From the NCBI RefSeq assembly GCF_030518155.1, contig NZ_JAULRU010000154.1, positions 1 through 64,000 on the forward strand: a stretch of 64,000 nt of DNA, read 5' to 3'. Under the pieces are notes generated by a model. That model was given only the letters and a program-made list of their open reading frames with translations. It did no database searches and had not been told where the DNA came from. The position numbers and the translations under genes were made by a program. Positions 55,186-64,000 of this stretch are shown piece after piece; position 1 is the stretch's first letter; every line of letters begins with the position of its first letter. Source of the DNA: Gilvimarinus gilvus. Lineage in GTDB: Bacteria > Pseudomonadota > Gammaproteobacteria > Pseudomonadales > Cellvibrionaceae.

Positions 55186-56493
55186 ATGTCAGCAAGATCA
55201 AGTGCCCAAATAGCCTATAGCGCTATTGAGGCCGCCTCAGCAAAGCTCGCACGACTGCAATCGGTAGAACCCTTTTTTATCGATCTTTCCCTAAGAGAGA
55301 ATCCGGTAGGCGACCGTGTAGGCCAAACTCTGGCGGACAAACTCGCCATTCTGCCCAAAATTCGGGAATTTGGCTTCGATAACATATTGCTTGGCACCCT
55401 CGACTATTCAATGCCCGAAGAGCTGGAAGTCGATGACGACTTTATGATGCACCTGCGCGACCACAATATTGACACGACAGGATGCTACGCCTTTACCGAT
55501 GTCGGATTGGTCGACTCCCATGGCGACTTCACACCGTCGCCGTCCATGCTCAAGCTGCGCGACTATAACGTACCCAATACCCTACATGAGATCTACCTCA
55601 GCAAAGAGGGCATGCAAGGCCAATACGATTTTGCCACGCTCAAACAAAGCTTGCCGGTTAGCATTAACTGGATCAAGCAACAGGTCAACGGCGACCAAGG
55701 GGCGGAGCCCAAGATCTTTATTAATATCGTCGACGGTTGTGACGCTTTCGCCCAAGCCCCCGAGCAGACTTTTGAAATATTGCAGTTACTCGGCGAGCTC
55801 AACATTACCGGGCTTAGTTTTGAAGACGACCGGGGCACCTACTTACCCTTCCAGGTCGGCGCCTATGTAGCCGCCGCGCGCGCTTTGTTGCCCAGCGACT
55901 ACAAAATCTTGGTTCACATGCACTCGGGCGGTGGCTTTGAGAACGCATCCGTCTTAGAGGCACTGGCAAATGGCGCAGACGGTGTTTGGGGCGGATTGCC
56001 AAAGCGTGCAGCCATAATTGGCCACGCCTCGCTAGGCGAGCTGATTGCCAACCTGGTGCGTCTGGATAACCCCCACATGCAGGCGTATCAACTGCAGCAG
56101 CTAATGCCTTTGGCTACTGGCCTGCAGATTACCGACGAAGAGCAAGCCGTGCCCGATGATTTACCCATTCTGGGCCACAACGCCTACCGCCTTCCGCTGA
56201 GCTTTTTTCGACAAATTAAAGGGCGCCCTCAGGATTTGGTACCCGAAGCCATTGGCGGCACATACGGCTATCGAATTTGTCCGGTAGTGAGTGATCCGGG
56301 CGTCATCGCCGGACGTTTATCTGAAGTAACAGGCCAGCCTGATACAGATTTTGCTCAAGAAGATCTTGAACAAATGGTGCGGTTAATGCGGCGCGATTTA
56401 CGCGCGGGCGAGAAAATTGTTTACGATAAACCTGGCAACCTGTTAGCGCTGTACGAACGAGCTAAAGCAAGCGCTCGCGCAGCCGCCCATTGA
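55186..56493 (+). CDS. DRE-TIM metallolyase (HMG-CoA lyase/homocitrate synthase-like), orphan
   Basis: 435 residues, cytosolic, AGAGGGA before the start. TIM-barrel features of the pyruvate-carboxyltransferase superfamily: F-I-D33-L-S-L-R37-E38-N (the D-x-x-x-R-E strand 1), late metal-ligand H-M-H in L-V-H-M-H-S-G-G-G, and E-A-L-A-N-G-A-D-G-V-W-G-G. C-C bond cleavage or condensation of an acyl or keto acid with a divalent metal is expected. It departs from the usual D-x-T-L-R-D-G motif, so the exact substrate cannot be named. It lies between the propeller gene and a diguanylate cyclase with no operon partner. Confidence 0.75.
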   Translation: MSARSSAQIAYSAIEAASAKLARLQSVEPFFIDLSLRENPVGDRVGQTLADKLAILPKIREFGFDNILLGTLDYSMPEELEVDDDFMMHLRDHNIDTTGCYAFTDVGLVDSHGDFTPSPSMLKLRDYNVPNTLHEIYLSKEGMQGQYDFATLKQSLPVSINWIKQQVNGDQGAEPKIFINIVDGCDAFAQAPEQTFEILQLLGELNITGLSFEDDRGTYLPFQVGAYVAAARALLPSDYKILVHMHSGGGFENASVLEALANGADGVWGGLPKRAAIIGHASLGELIANLVRLDNPHMQAYQLQQLMPLATGLQITDEEQAVPDDLPILGHNAYRLPLSFFRQIKGRPQDLVPEAIGGTYGYRICPVVSDPGVIAGRLSEVTGQPDTDFAQEDLEQMVRLMRRDLRAGEKIVYDKPGNLLALYERAKASARAAAH

Positions 56494-56593
56494 AGCTCAG
56501 CACAACGCTTTACAAGCCCATACCAAGCTGCAACTATTAGCACCTAGTTTCAGCAATTTACGCAACCCTAAGTCCGAGTAAGGGTAAAGAGAT

Positions 56594-57547
56594 ATGTCAG
56601 AAATGGATGCTGTCAGTGCGATCAGCCCCAAGCTTGATATCGCATTTTATAAAACCCTGTTGGAATCCACTAACGCCATCCCCTGGCAAATTGAGTGGAG
56701 TACACTCCAATTCTCTTATATTGGGCCACAAATCGAAGCGTTACTCGGTTGGAGTCAGGACAGCTGGAAATCTGTAGAGGACTGGGCCGAACGTATGCAC
56801 CCGGAGGACCGCGACTGGGCGGTTGATTACTGTGTATCACAATCCAAGGCCGGCGCCGACCATGAAGCCGACTACCGGGCTTTAACCAAAGACGGCGAAT
56901 ATATCTGGATTCGAGATGTCGTCCACGTTGTTAGAGACAACGAGGGCGCGGTGAAGTCACTGATCGGGTTTATGTTTGATATCAGTGAGCGCAAGAAAAT
57001 TGAGGACAAGCTTTTCGATCTGCAAAAGGAACTGGAAGACTTGTCGTTTAAAGACGGACTCACCAATGTTGCCAACCGCCGCATGTTCGACTCCGTAATT
57101 GAAGTGGAGTGGACTAACGCCCGGCGCAACAACCAGCCACTATCGCTTATTCTGTTCGATATCGACTTTTTCAAACAATTTAACGACATTTACGGCCATA
57201 TTCAGGGTGATGACTGCCTCAAAAAAGTCGCTAAAGTCTTGAGCCAGGGCGCCACTCGCTCGCGCGACTTTTTCGCCCGTTACGGCGGCGAAGAGTTTGT
57301 CTTGGTGCTGCCCGAAACCGACAACGAGGCCGCGCGCAAGGTGGCCGACCGCTGTCGCAGCCTGGTATTCAGGGAACAAATTCCCCATCAAGGCTCAAGC
57401 GCCAGCCAAGTCATTACGGTGAGTATGGGGCTTGGTTCAACAGTGCCTCAGCACACCGACAACCTCAAAGACTTCCTGCACCTGGTTGATCAACGACTCT
57501 ACCTCGCCAAACAGCAGGGGCGCAATAGAATGGTGGATGCCGGATAA
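56594..57547 (+). CDS. PAS-GGDEF diguanylate cyclase
   Basis: 317 residues, soluble. A PAS_3 domain (about 20-135; W-Q-I-E-W-S, H-P-E-D-R-D-W) with a D-I-S-E-R end is joined by a short coiled coil to a GGDEF domain with active-site G-G-E-E-F in Y-G-G-E-E-F-V-L-V-L-P and R-S-R-D five residues before it as inhibitory I-site. It should make cyclic di-GMP from GTP in response to a PAS ligand. Single gene. Confidence 0.92.
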   Translation: MSEMDAVSAISPKLDIAFYKTLLESTNAIPWQIEWSTLQFSYIGPQIEALLGWSQDSWKSVEDWAERMHPEDRDWAVDYCVSQSKAGADHEADYRALTKDGEYIWIRDVVHVVRDNEGAVKSLIGFMFDISERKKIEDKLFDLQKELEDLSFKDGLTNVANRRMFDSVIEVEWTNARRNNQPLSLILFDIDFFKQFNDIYGHIQGDDCLKKVAKVLSQGATRSRDFFARYGGEEFVLVLPETDNEAARKVADRCRSLVFREQIPHQGSSASQVITVSMGLGSTVPQHTDNLKDFLHLVDQRLYLAKQQGRNRMVDAG

Positions 57548-57623
57548 TTCCGAGCCAATTATTTAAATCCGGCCAACCACAGCAGCATCGCCACTTGTCC
57601 ATTGGAGTGATAACCGATATCCT

Positions 57624-57642
57624 TATGGTTTTATGGACTATA
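57624..57642. promoter_or_regulatory. Xylose-regulon operator TATGGT-N7-ACTATA before mannonate dehydratase
   Basis: Arms 57624-57629 and 57637-57642 with flanks TT and AAG identical to the GH115 site, 103 bases before the gene. It lies about 60 bases upstream of a TATAAT (57703-57708), a position more typical of an activator than a repressor site. Confidence 0.68.
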
Positions 57643-57744
57643 AGAAATTGCCATTCGCTTGTTCTTACACCTGAAAGCATGAGTGCCGCGCAATAGCGCC
57701 GCTATAATGGTGCATAAGTATCTATCTGCACGAGGAGAATCTGC

Positions 57745-58953
57745 GTGAAAATCACCGCAGCCAAAGTTATTGTTTGTTGCCCTGGCCGCAATTTTGTTAC
57801 CGTAAAAATCACTACCGATGAGGGCGTTTACGGAATTGGCGATGCCACCCTAAACGGCCGCGAGAAGTCTGTGGTGTCCTATCTGGAAGACTATATGTTA
57901 CCGGCCCTAATCGGTAAGGACCCACAGCGCATTGAGGATATCTGGCAGTTTTTCTACCGCGGCGCTTACTGGCGCCGCGGCCCTGTTGGCATGTGTGCTT
58001 TGGCCGGTATTGACACGGCACTTTGGGACATCAAAGCCAAGCTGGCCGGTATGCCACTGTATCAGCTACTGGGCGGGCGCAGCCGTGACCGCATCATGGC
58101 GTACACACACGCCAACGGCAAGGACATTCCCTCGACTCTTGACGCTGTCGCCCAAGCACAGGAGCAGGGCTATAAGGCCATTCGTATCCAATGTGGCATT
58201 CCCGGTGTCGCCAGCACCTACGGCGTTGCTAAAGAGGGCAAGTCCTATGAGCCCGCCGATGCCGACCTGCCCACCGAGTCGGTTTGGTCGACAGAGAAGT
58301 ACCTCAACTTCGCCCCCAAGCTCTTTCAGGCGGTACGCGATCAATTTGGCGATGATATCCATCTTTTACACGACGTTCACCACCGTTTAACACCTATCGA
58401 AGCTGCGCGCCTGGGTAAAGAGCTCGAGCCCTATCACCTGTTCTGGATGGAAGACGCGGTACCTGCGGAAAATCAGGAAGGCTTCAAGCTGATACGGCAG
58501 CACACCACTACGCCTATTGCGGTTGGCGAGGTGTTTAACAGCATTCACGATTGCCGCGAACTCATGCAAAATCAGTTGATTGACTACATTCGCACGACTA
58601 TTGTTCACGGCGGCGGCATTACCCATCTGCGTCGTATTGCGGATCTCGCCTCACTGTTCCATGTGCGAACCGGTTTTCACGGCGCAACTGACCTGTCCCC
58701 CGTATGCATGGGAGCAGCACTGCACTTCGACTACTGGGTACCGAATTTCGGCATTCAGGAGCACATGCCTCACAGCGAACTGATGGAGTCGGTGTTTACC
58801 CGCCACTACCAATTCGAAGACGGTTATTTCACCCCAGGCGAAGCCCCCGGGCACGGTGTGGACATCAATGAGGAGCTCGCCGCCAAATACCCTTATAAGC
58901 GCGCATGCCTGCCGGTTAACCGGCTAGAAGACGGTACTCTTTGGCACTGGTAG
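57745..58953 (+). CDS. manD: D-mannonate dehydratase ManD (enolase superfamily)
   Basis: 402 residues, GTG start with GAGGAG 7 bases upstream. Converts D-mannonate to 2-keto-3-deoxygluconate, a step after glucuronate is isomerised and reduced. Metal ligands D210, E236 and E262 lie in H-D-V-H-H-R, W-M-E-D and G-E-V-F; R147 and Y159 (proposed base) and H212 (acid) are all present at the positions of characterised active ManD enzymes, so a real mannonate dehydratase is favoured over the RspA-type low-activity group. The regulon site upstream links it to xylan side-chain use. No uxaC or uxuB is in the window. Confidence 0.9.
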   Translation: MKITAAKVIVCCPGRNFVTVKITTDEGVYGIGDATLNGREKSVVSYLEDYMLPALIGKDPQRIEDIWQFFYRGAYWRRGPVGMCALAGIDTALWDIKAKLAGMPLYQLLGGRSRDRIMAYTHANGKDIPSTLDAVAQAQEQGYKAIRIQCGIPGVASTYGVAKEGKSYEPADADLPTESVWSTEKYLNFAPKLFQAVRDQFGDDIHLLHDVHHRLTPIEAARLGKELEPYHLFWMEDAVPAENQEGFKLIRQHTTTPIAVGEVFNSIHDCRELMQNQLIDYIRTTIVHGGGITHLRRIADLASLFHVRTGFHGATDLSPVCMGAALHFDYWVPNFGIQEHMPHSELMESVFTRHYQFEDGYFTPGEAPGHGVDINEELAAKYPYKRACLPVNRLEDGTLWHW

Positions 58954-59010
58954 CGGCTATTGTGGGAATTGATTGACGAACAGTGGGCGGCGACCACAGC
59001 CCACTGCCGT

Positions 59011-60249
59011 TTAATCGTGCTGTAGCGCGGTAATGGGATCAAGCTTCGAGGCCTTAATCGCGGGATAAATGCCAAATATTAAACCCGTTGCGGTACAAAA
59101 AATTACCGCCACTACCACCGCGTTTAAGGACCAGGCTACCGGCCAACCGGCAAACGTCGAGATCACCGTTGCCAAGGTAAACCCCAAGACAATCCCCAGT
59201 AGACCACCAATACCGGCAATGCTTACGCTTTCGACGATAAATTGATTGCGAATATTCTTTTGCGTGGCGCCAATCGCTCGCAACAACCCAATCTCGTTCG
59301 TTCTCTCAAGCACCGTAGCCAGCATAATATTCATAATGCCAATACCGCCCACTAGCAGCGAGATACCCGCCACGCACGACATAATAATATTGAAAATACG
59401 TTGGGTTTGTTCGTGTTGATTGAGTAACTGGGCCGGCACCACGATCTGAAAATCATCTTCCTGCCCATGGCGACGCTTTAGCAAGTGTGAAAGATTGTCA
59501 GCGGCAACCTGAGGCTTTACCCCATCGTTGAGTTGTAGACGAAAGGCGTCAATTTCCGCAGCCATATCGCGAAACTCAAAGCGCTTCAGCGTTGTTTGCA
59601 GCGGCACGTAAATACGATTATTTTCACCCGATAGCTCAATACCCTGAAAACTGTCTTTGCTCAAATTTTTGCTGGCCAGCACCCCAACCACTTCCAGCCA
59701 GAGGTGGTTGACCTTAACTTGTTGTCCCACCGCATTGCCACTGGGGAACAGTTGATTGGCAACGCCGGCACCAAGCACCGCTACCTGGCGGTACACGCGG
59801 TCGTCCTGCGCGTTGAGCCAACGCCCCTGCTCCACCTGCAAACTCGCCAGCTCAAGCAAGCTTGGTGTCACACCAAACACTTCACTGTCGCCGTCGGCAT
59901 GCTCACTGAAAAGGGCATACACCTCAATTTCTTTTTCCGCACTATAGGCCGTCGCAAAAGGTAGGGTTTCCATACTCGCCTGTACATCGTGCAGTGACAG
60001 ACCCACTGAATGCTTACGAACCTCTCGCAGGCGCTCACCCCACACTTCTTTTTCTTCCACCAACACATTGCGCAGGCCCATAGATTCAATCAGTTTGAGA
60101 GCCTCTTTTTCCGCGCCCTCACCAACACTGACCATGGCAATGACAGCCCCGACACCAAAAATCATGCCCAGCAATGTTAAAAAGGTGCGAAGTCGGTGAA
60201 ACCATAGTTGCTCCAGAGCTTCCAAAAAACTGGTTTTTAATTTATTCAC
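59011..60249 (-). CDS. MacB/FtsX-type ABC transporter permease
   Basis: 412 residues, GTG start overlapping the adaptor stop (GTGA). One N-terminal helix (about 18-42; G-M-I-F-G-V-G-A-V-I-A-M), a large periplasmic domain (45-285), then three helices near 290-400 (G-G-I-G-I-M-N-I-M-L-A-T-V, T-N-E-I-G-L-L-R-A-I-G-A). This is the MacB_PCD/FtsX arrangement. Last gene of the ATPase-adaptor-adaptor-adaptor-permease operon. Exported substrate unknown. Confidence 0.9.
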   Translation of the reverse strand: MNKLKTSFLEALEQLWFHRLRTFLTLLGMIFGVGAVIAMVSVGEGAEKEALKLIESMGLRNVLVEEKEVWGERLREVRKHSVGLSLHDVQASMETLPFATAYSAEKEIEVYALFSEHADGDSEVFGVTPSLLELASLQVEQGRWLNAQDDRVYRQVAVLGAGVANQLFPSGNAVGQQVKVNHLWLEVVGVLASKNLSKDSFQGIELSGENNRIYVPLQTTLKRFEFRDMAAEIDAFRLQLNDGVKPQVAADNLSHLLKRRHGQEDDFQIVVPAQLLNQHEQTQRIFNIIMSCVAGISLLVGGIGIMNIMLATVLERTNEIGLLRAIGATQKNIRNQFIVESVSIAGIGGLLGIVLGFTLATVISTFAGWPVAWSLNAVVVAVIFCTATGLIFGIYPAIKASKLDPITALQHD

Positions 60250-61451
60250 GAACTTTCTCCCAGCGGTTCAAGCAAAGCAACTTCTTCTCCGGCCACTAAA
60301 CCGTCCACCACTTCGGTTTGGGTTAAGCTTCTTAACCCAGTGGTAATCGTGCGGCGCTCGAACTCGCCACCATCGAGAACATAGACCCATGTGTGACTGT
60401 CATCTTTAAATACCGCCTGGTTGGGTATGGTCAAGGCACTGTCTTTTTGGGCCACTAGAATCTCGCCTTCCAGTTTCTGGCCCGGGCGCATAAAACTAGG
60501 ATCAGCATCGTCCAGTGCAATGGTAACCTCAAAATACTTGGTGGGGCTGCGGGTATCTTTCGCCGCCGCGATATTGGCAAGAGCAATGACTTCACCCGCC
60601 AATATTTTTTCTGGATAGGCATCCAAACGTATGCGGGCGCGCTGCCCCATCTCCAAACCGGCAGCCTCGGTTTCCAGCACATACAAACGAGCGTTTAACT
60701 TGTCCAGGCTGGGAATTGACCCCAGTTTAGAGCCCGGCCATAAACTTTGGCCAGAACGCACTTTTTCACCGCGCCAGTTTTTGGCATGCACAAAAATACC
60801 CGACACCGGCGCCTGAACTTCAAGATTTTCCAGTGCCGCAGAATTCAATTGTATGGAGTCGCGGAAATTTTTTCCGGTAAGACTGAGCAACTCTAGCTGT
60901 GCCTGGCCCTGGGTTTGTTGGCTGGCTTGCAACCAGCTCAAGTACAGTTGCTGTGCACCCAAATAATCTTTGCTTAACAGCTGGTCGATAATTTCGTTTT
61001 TTGAATAGACAGTAAGGTCATCAACGCTGAATTTTTCCACCATTTGTTTTTCTTGCTCGACTTCGGTGCTGTCTTGCCCAATGGTAAACTGACTGTGCTG
61101 TAGTTCGCGGGATGTAATATTCTGAGTTAATTCATTTTTGGTTAACTCCAGTTCCGCACGTTGTTTTTCCAGGCGATTTTCGGTGCCATCAAAACGCGCG
61201 ACGATATCCCCTTGCTCGATCCGACTGTTTTCCTCCACCAACCAGGCTAGGGTTAAACGGCCACGATTGCCGGAAGGCGCACTGACAACAACTTCTTCTG
61301 CCGACACTAAATCGCCTTTGCCGGGCACCACAAACTCAAACGGTTTAGGTGCTATCTCCATCGTTAAAGCACTCGATTTCGACGCTTCGCCGCAGCCGAA
61401 CATCGCTAAAGATATACAGACGATAACAGCGAGCCCCGCTAAACGACTCAT
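60246..61451 (-). CDS. HlyD/RND-type membrane-fusion adaptor lipoprotein (third adaptor)
   Basis: 401 residues. Signal with lipobox F-G-C (C near residue 20). Barrel-sandwich hybrid start (L-A-W-L-V-E-E-N-S-R-I-E-Q-G-D-I-V-A-R-F-D), a coiled-coil hairpin (about 95-180), a return lipoyl half (V-Q-A-P-V-S-G-I-F-V-H) and C-terminal beta domains (R-P-G-Q-K-L-E-G-E-I). Overlaps both neighbours by 4 bases. It would bridge the permease to an outer membrane channel, none of which is encoded here. Confidence 0.87.
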   Translation of the reverse strand: MSRLAGLAVIVCISLAMFGCGEASKSSALTMEIAPKPFEFVVPGKGDLVSAEEVVVSAPSGNRGRLTLAWLVEENSRIEQGDIVARFDGTENRLEKQRAELELTKNELTQNITSRELQHSQFTIGQDSTEVEQEKQMVEKFSVDDLTVYSKNEIIDQLLSKDYLGAQQLYLSWLQASQQTQGQAQLELLSLTGKNFRDSIQLNSAALENLEVQAPVSGIFVHAKNWRGEKVRSGQSLWPGSKLGSIPSLDKLNARLYVLETEAAGLEMGQRARIRLDAYPEKILAGEVIALANIAAAKDTRSPTKYFEVTIALDDADPSFMRPGQKLEGEILVAQKDSALTIPNQAVFKDDSHTWVYVLDGGEFERRTITTGLRSLTQTEVVDGLVAGEEVALLEPLGESS

Positions 61452-62626
61452 AAAATCACCTCGTCACCATTGTTCAAACCTTCCGTTACAATGGCCTCGC
61501 CGGCCTGGCGTGCGGCGATTGTGACGCTTTGTTCACTCTCACCAGTAAGGGATGTCGTACGTACAAAGGCTGCTCCGTCACGGTAAAAAATAGCATGCTG
61601 AGGAATAGAGACCGCATCACTCACGACTTTTTGCACTATGGATAATCGAGCCGCCATACCCGGGCGCATTACACTTGAGTCTGCGTCGTCCAACTCTATG
61701 ATGGCATCGAATACTTTACTCGGCTCGCGGCGCGATTTTACCCGCACAATTCTACCCATCGATGCGACTTTACCGTTAAAAGTACGCTCTGGTATCGCAT
61801 CCATTCTAATCTCAACTTTATCGCCCACCTGCACCTTGTAAGCCATTTGTTCATCCACCGTTGTCTCAATAATCAGACTGTTTAAATCGGGAATTTCAAC
61901 GACTTTTTGAATCAGTGAAAACTGATCGCCTTCGGCGGGTTTATCACCTTCATTATTCGGCAGGTACACCACCAGACCATCGCGGGGGGCTTTTACCTCC
62001 ATTGCCTGAATTGCTTGCAGCTGTTCATTCAACTCGGACTCCAGCCGCTGAACTTCCGAATGCGTAATTTCCCGATTCACCTCCATTTGCTCGAGCCTGT
62101 TATTTTGTCTTGCAACGGCCATCCGGTAATTAAGCTCTGCAACCTGGCGGTCAATTTTGAGCTTATCGACATCAATACGTGCCATTAGATTATCGACATT
62201 ACTGGCCTTTAAGGTGGCCTTCTCTAACTCCATTTTCGCCTCGGCAATATCCAGCTCTAGCTGCTCTTTCTCTTGAGTATTGTCGAGTGACTGGCTTTCC
62301 AGTCGCTGCTTTTCGGTAGCCAGGTTATTCTGCAAATCACGCAAGCGCGAATACTGCTGCTGGGCATCAAACGCCATAACCTTCTGGCCCTGCTCTACCC
62401 AGGTACCCTCGGGAATTAAGTAAGACAATTTATGCTGCCAGGAGTACTTCACCGCCGGCGGCCCTAGCTCTACGGTTTGTTCAGTCGACAGCTCGCCTGT
62501 CGTTTGAATCGATAAGGTGACATCGCCCTTTTGTACGACCAACACCTCCAAATCCTCACTGCCGCAACCTACCAGTGAAAGGAGCGCTAACATCAAGGGC
62601 AAACTATTTCTAGCCAATGATTTCAT
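61448..62626 (-). CDS. HlyD/RND-type membrane-fusion adaptor lipoprotein (second adaptor)
   Basis: 392 residues. Lipobox L-V-G-C near residue 21. Lipoyl half Y-L-I-P-E-G-T-W-V-E-Q-G-Q-K-V-M-A-F-D, a long coiled coil (about 90-195), then M-E-V-K-A-P-R-D-G-L-V-V-Y and R-P-G-M-A-A-R-L-S-I. Similar in plan to, but clearly diverged from, its two neighbours. Start ATGA overlaps the preceding gene. Confidence 0.87.
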   Translation of the reverse strand: MKSLARNSLPLMLALLSLVGCGSEDLEVLVVQKGDVTLSIQTTGELSTEQTVELGPPAVKYSWQHKLSYLIPEGTWVEQGQKVMAFDAQQQYSRLRDLQNNLATEKQRLESQSLDNTQEKEQLELDIAEAKMELEKATLKASNVDNLMARIDVDKLKIDRQVAELNYRMAVARQNNRLEQMEVNREITHSEVQRLESELNEQLQAIQAMEVKAPRDGLVVYLPNNEGDKPAEGDQFSLIQKVVEIPDLNSLIIETTVDEQMAYKVQVGDKVEIRMDAIPERTFNGKVASMGRIVRVKSRREPSKVFDAIIELDDADSSVMRPGMAARLSIVQKVVSDAVSIPQHAIFYRDGAAFVRTTSLTGESEQSVTIAARQAGEAIVTEGLNNGDEVIL

Positions 62627-63573
62627 TGCACACCCTCCACCGCAATTCGCACACTCATACCGGGTAACAAATCCACTTGCAGCGGATCAGAAAATTGAAT
62701 ATCGACATTAAGATACGCGGAATCACCCCAGTGTTGTTTGGGTTCAGCTTGTCGACCAATACGCTCAACCACGCCGCCCAAACTCACGCCGGGACGCGCG
62801 TCGAAGGCAATACTCACACGCTGCCCTTCGTGCAGCCGGGCCACATCCACCTCGTTGAGCCAGGCCTTTACCTGCAGCTGATCGGTGGATGGAATTTCCA
62901 AAACGCTAAAGCCACGCTGTACCGAATCGCCCTCTCGCACCTTTTGTCGAGTCCATGGGTGCTCCACGTACATTGCCGTCCCGGCGCGGTCTGCATGCTG
63001 TGTCATACTATCGAGCATTACCTGGACACGCTCCAGCTCGTTTTCAGCTCCGGCTATTTCCACTTGATTACGCTGCTTTTCTGCCGCAACATCCTGCTGT
63101 TTCACCTGCAGCGCTTTTTCCGCTTCTTGCTTAGCATTCTGAGCGCGAGTCAACGCCAACTGATACTGTTCATACTGCAACTGGCTTAAGAGTTCACGGG
63201 GAATATTCGCATCCAGTTGTGCTTTTTGCAGCATTAAGTCGGCGACTTGTAAGGTGTTTTTTGCTTCCAGTAGAGACAAGTCCTGTACCAGATCATTGCG
63301 GCGACTTTCTGCCTCAACTTTGCGCAGCGATGCTTCGAGCTGTTCCAGTGACGCGGCAATACTGGCGGTATCGTACTGAACCACTGGGTCGCCTTCTTTT
63401 ACCTTCTCACCCTCTTCAATCATCCAGGCGATTTGCACCATCCAACTTTCAGCCTCTGGGGCGACGAAAACCTGTGAATTTTCGGCCGCCACTTCACCAC
63501 TGAGCATTAGAGTCTCAGCGTTGGCAGTAACGACACAGAGGGATAACAACAAGCTAGTGACTAGATATCGCAT
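62623..63573 (-). CDS. HlyD/RND-type periplasmic adaptor (first adaptor)
   Basis: 316 residues from ATG 63573 with an AGAGAGGG upstream; a TTG 9 bases earlier is unlikely. The signal peptide ends A-N-A (about 20), without a lipobox, unlike the other two adaptors. Lipoyl half [18 protein letters not shown], coiled coil to about 180, then barrel domains ending L-P-G-M-S-V-R-I. Overlaps the ATPase gene by 20 bases. Confidence 0.85.
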   Translation of the reverse strand: MRYLVTSLLLSLCVVTANAETLMLSGEVAAENSQVFVAPEAESWMVQIAWMIEEGEKVKEGDPVVQYDTASIAASLEQLEASLRKVEAESRRNDLVQDLSLLEAKNTLQVADLMLQKAQLDANIPRELLSQLQYEQYQLALTRAQNAKQEAEKALQVKQQDVAAEKQRNQVEIAGAENELERVQVMLDSMTQHADRAGTAMYVEHPWTRQKVREGDSVQRGFSVLEIPSTDQLQVKAWLNEVDVARLHEGQRVSIAFDARPGVSLGGVVERIGRQAEPKQHWGDSAYLNVDIQFSDPLQVDLLPGMSVRIAVEGVQ

Positions 63574-64000
63574 TGTGCTCAACCCTCTCTACTTTTCCAT
63601 CGCGCATATGAATCACCTTCTGCGCATACTCGGCAATTTCCGGTTCATGCGTCACCAAAATAATGGTTTGCCCGGCACGGTGTAATTCACTAAACAGCTC
63701 CATAATTTCGACCGAGGTTTTGCTGTCTAGATTACCCGTGGGCTCATCGGCGAAAATGATTTTAGGATCATTAACCAAGGCGCGAGCAATAGCGACACGC
63801 TGACGCTGACCACCGGATAGCTCATTGGGCACATGATCCAGCCGATTGGCGAGATTGACCCGACCGAGCATGCTCACAGCTTTATCGCGGGCAATTTCCG
63901 GCTCCATCTCAGTGTATTTAAGCGGCAGCATAACGTTGCGAACAATATTAAGACGGGGCAACAAGTGGAAAGACTGAAACACAAACCCAATATCGCGATT
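63554..64000 (-). CDS. ABC transporter ATPase (LolD/MacB type), partial at window end
   Basis: The 3' part of the gene (about 148 codons); the start lies beyond 64000. Seen: the Q-loop region [10 protein letters not shown], signature [15 protein letters not shown], Walker [14 protein letters not shown] and H-loop V-T-H-E. Walker A is out of view. It would energise the permease at 59011-60249, with three adaptor genes between them. Confidence 0.92.
   Translation of the reverse strand, partial: NRDIGFVFQSFHLLPRLNIVRNVMLPLKYTEMEPEIARDKAVSMLGRVNLANRLDHVPNELSGGQRQRVAIARALVNDPKIIFADEPTGNLDSKTSVEIMELFSELHRAGQTIILVTHEPEIAEYAQKVIHMRDGKVERVEHNAISSH

Overview
The window (64 kb, about 50 genes, no rRNA, tRNA or CRISPR seen) reads as chromosome of a polysaccharide-degrading gammaproteobacterium, most like marine Cellvibrionaceae (Saccharophagus, Teredinibacter, Simiduia type). 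Reasons: a Pseudomonas-like algZ-algR-hemCDXY/argH/cyaA block, class I adenylate cyclase, Xanthomonas/Caulobacter-type TonB receptors next to 'tryptophan halogenase' genes, and a xylan/glucuronoxylan gene set. The taxonomic call is inference from gene content and order.

Layout. 1-7.8 kb: GST; a membrane LytTR regulator divergent from a TonB receptor; a cytochrome c/propeller protein coupled to a DUF1080 protein. 7.8-14.5 kb: rsgA behind a leader-peptide/hairpin region, a second DUF1080 protein with a heptamer tandem repeat behind it, an esterase-like lipoprotein, a membrane protein, a decayed ABC ATPase, a P-loop kinase, a CPBP protease and a small DUF5062-like protein. 14.5-24.1 kb: MauG-type peroxidase, then the haem block (hemC-hemD-hemX-hemY-cupin), algR, algZ and divergent argH. 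24.3-29.7 kb: hybrid histidine kinase translationally coupled to cyaA. 29.7-37.7 kb: TonB receptor followed by three halogenase-family flavoproteins, the middle one lacking catalytic motifs. 38.1-46 kb: xylose operon (xylB-epimerase-xylA), a Nudix-type regulator and a GH115 alpha-glucuronidase. 46-52.8 kb: small lipoprotein; a solute-binding protein/histidine kinase pair divergent from an AfsA-like gene plus HAD phosphatase; a REC-PAS-GGDEF-EAL protein. 52.8-53.4 kb: two inverted copies of a MITE-like repeat. 53.4-59 kb: TolB-like propeller protein, orphan DRE-TIM metallolyase, PAS-GGDEF cyclase and mannonate dehydratase. 59-64 kb: an ABC export operon with three different HlyD adaptors, cut by the window end.

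How it fits together. A shared inverted repeat (TATGGT-N7-ACYATA) lies about 80-100 bp upstream of the Nudix regulator, the GH115 gene and the mannonate dehydratase, with a weaker copy 85 bp upstream of xylB. This suggests one regulon joining xylose catabolism to removal of glucuronic acid side chains from xylan and sugar-acid catabolism. The most novel-looking units are the AfsA/HAD pair facing a sensory pair (possible butyrolactone-like signalling in a Gram-negative), the two-plus-one halogenase set in a sugar-uptake locus, the leader/hairpin chain before rsgA, and the three-adaptor exporter.
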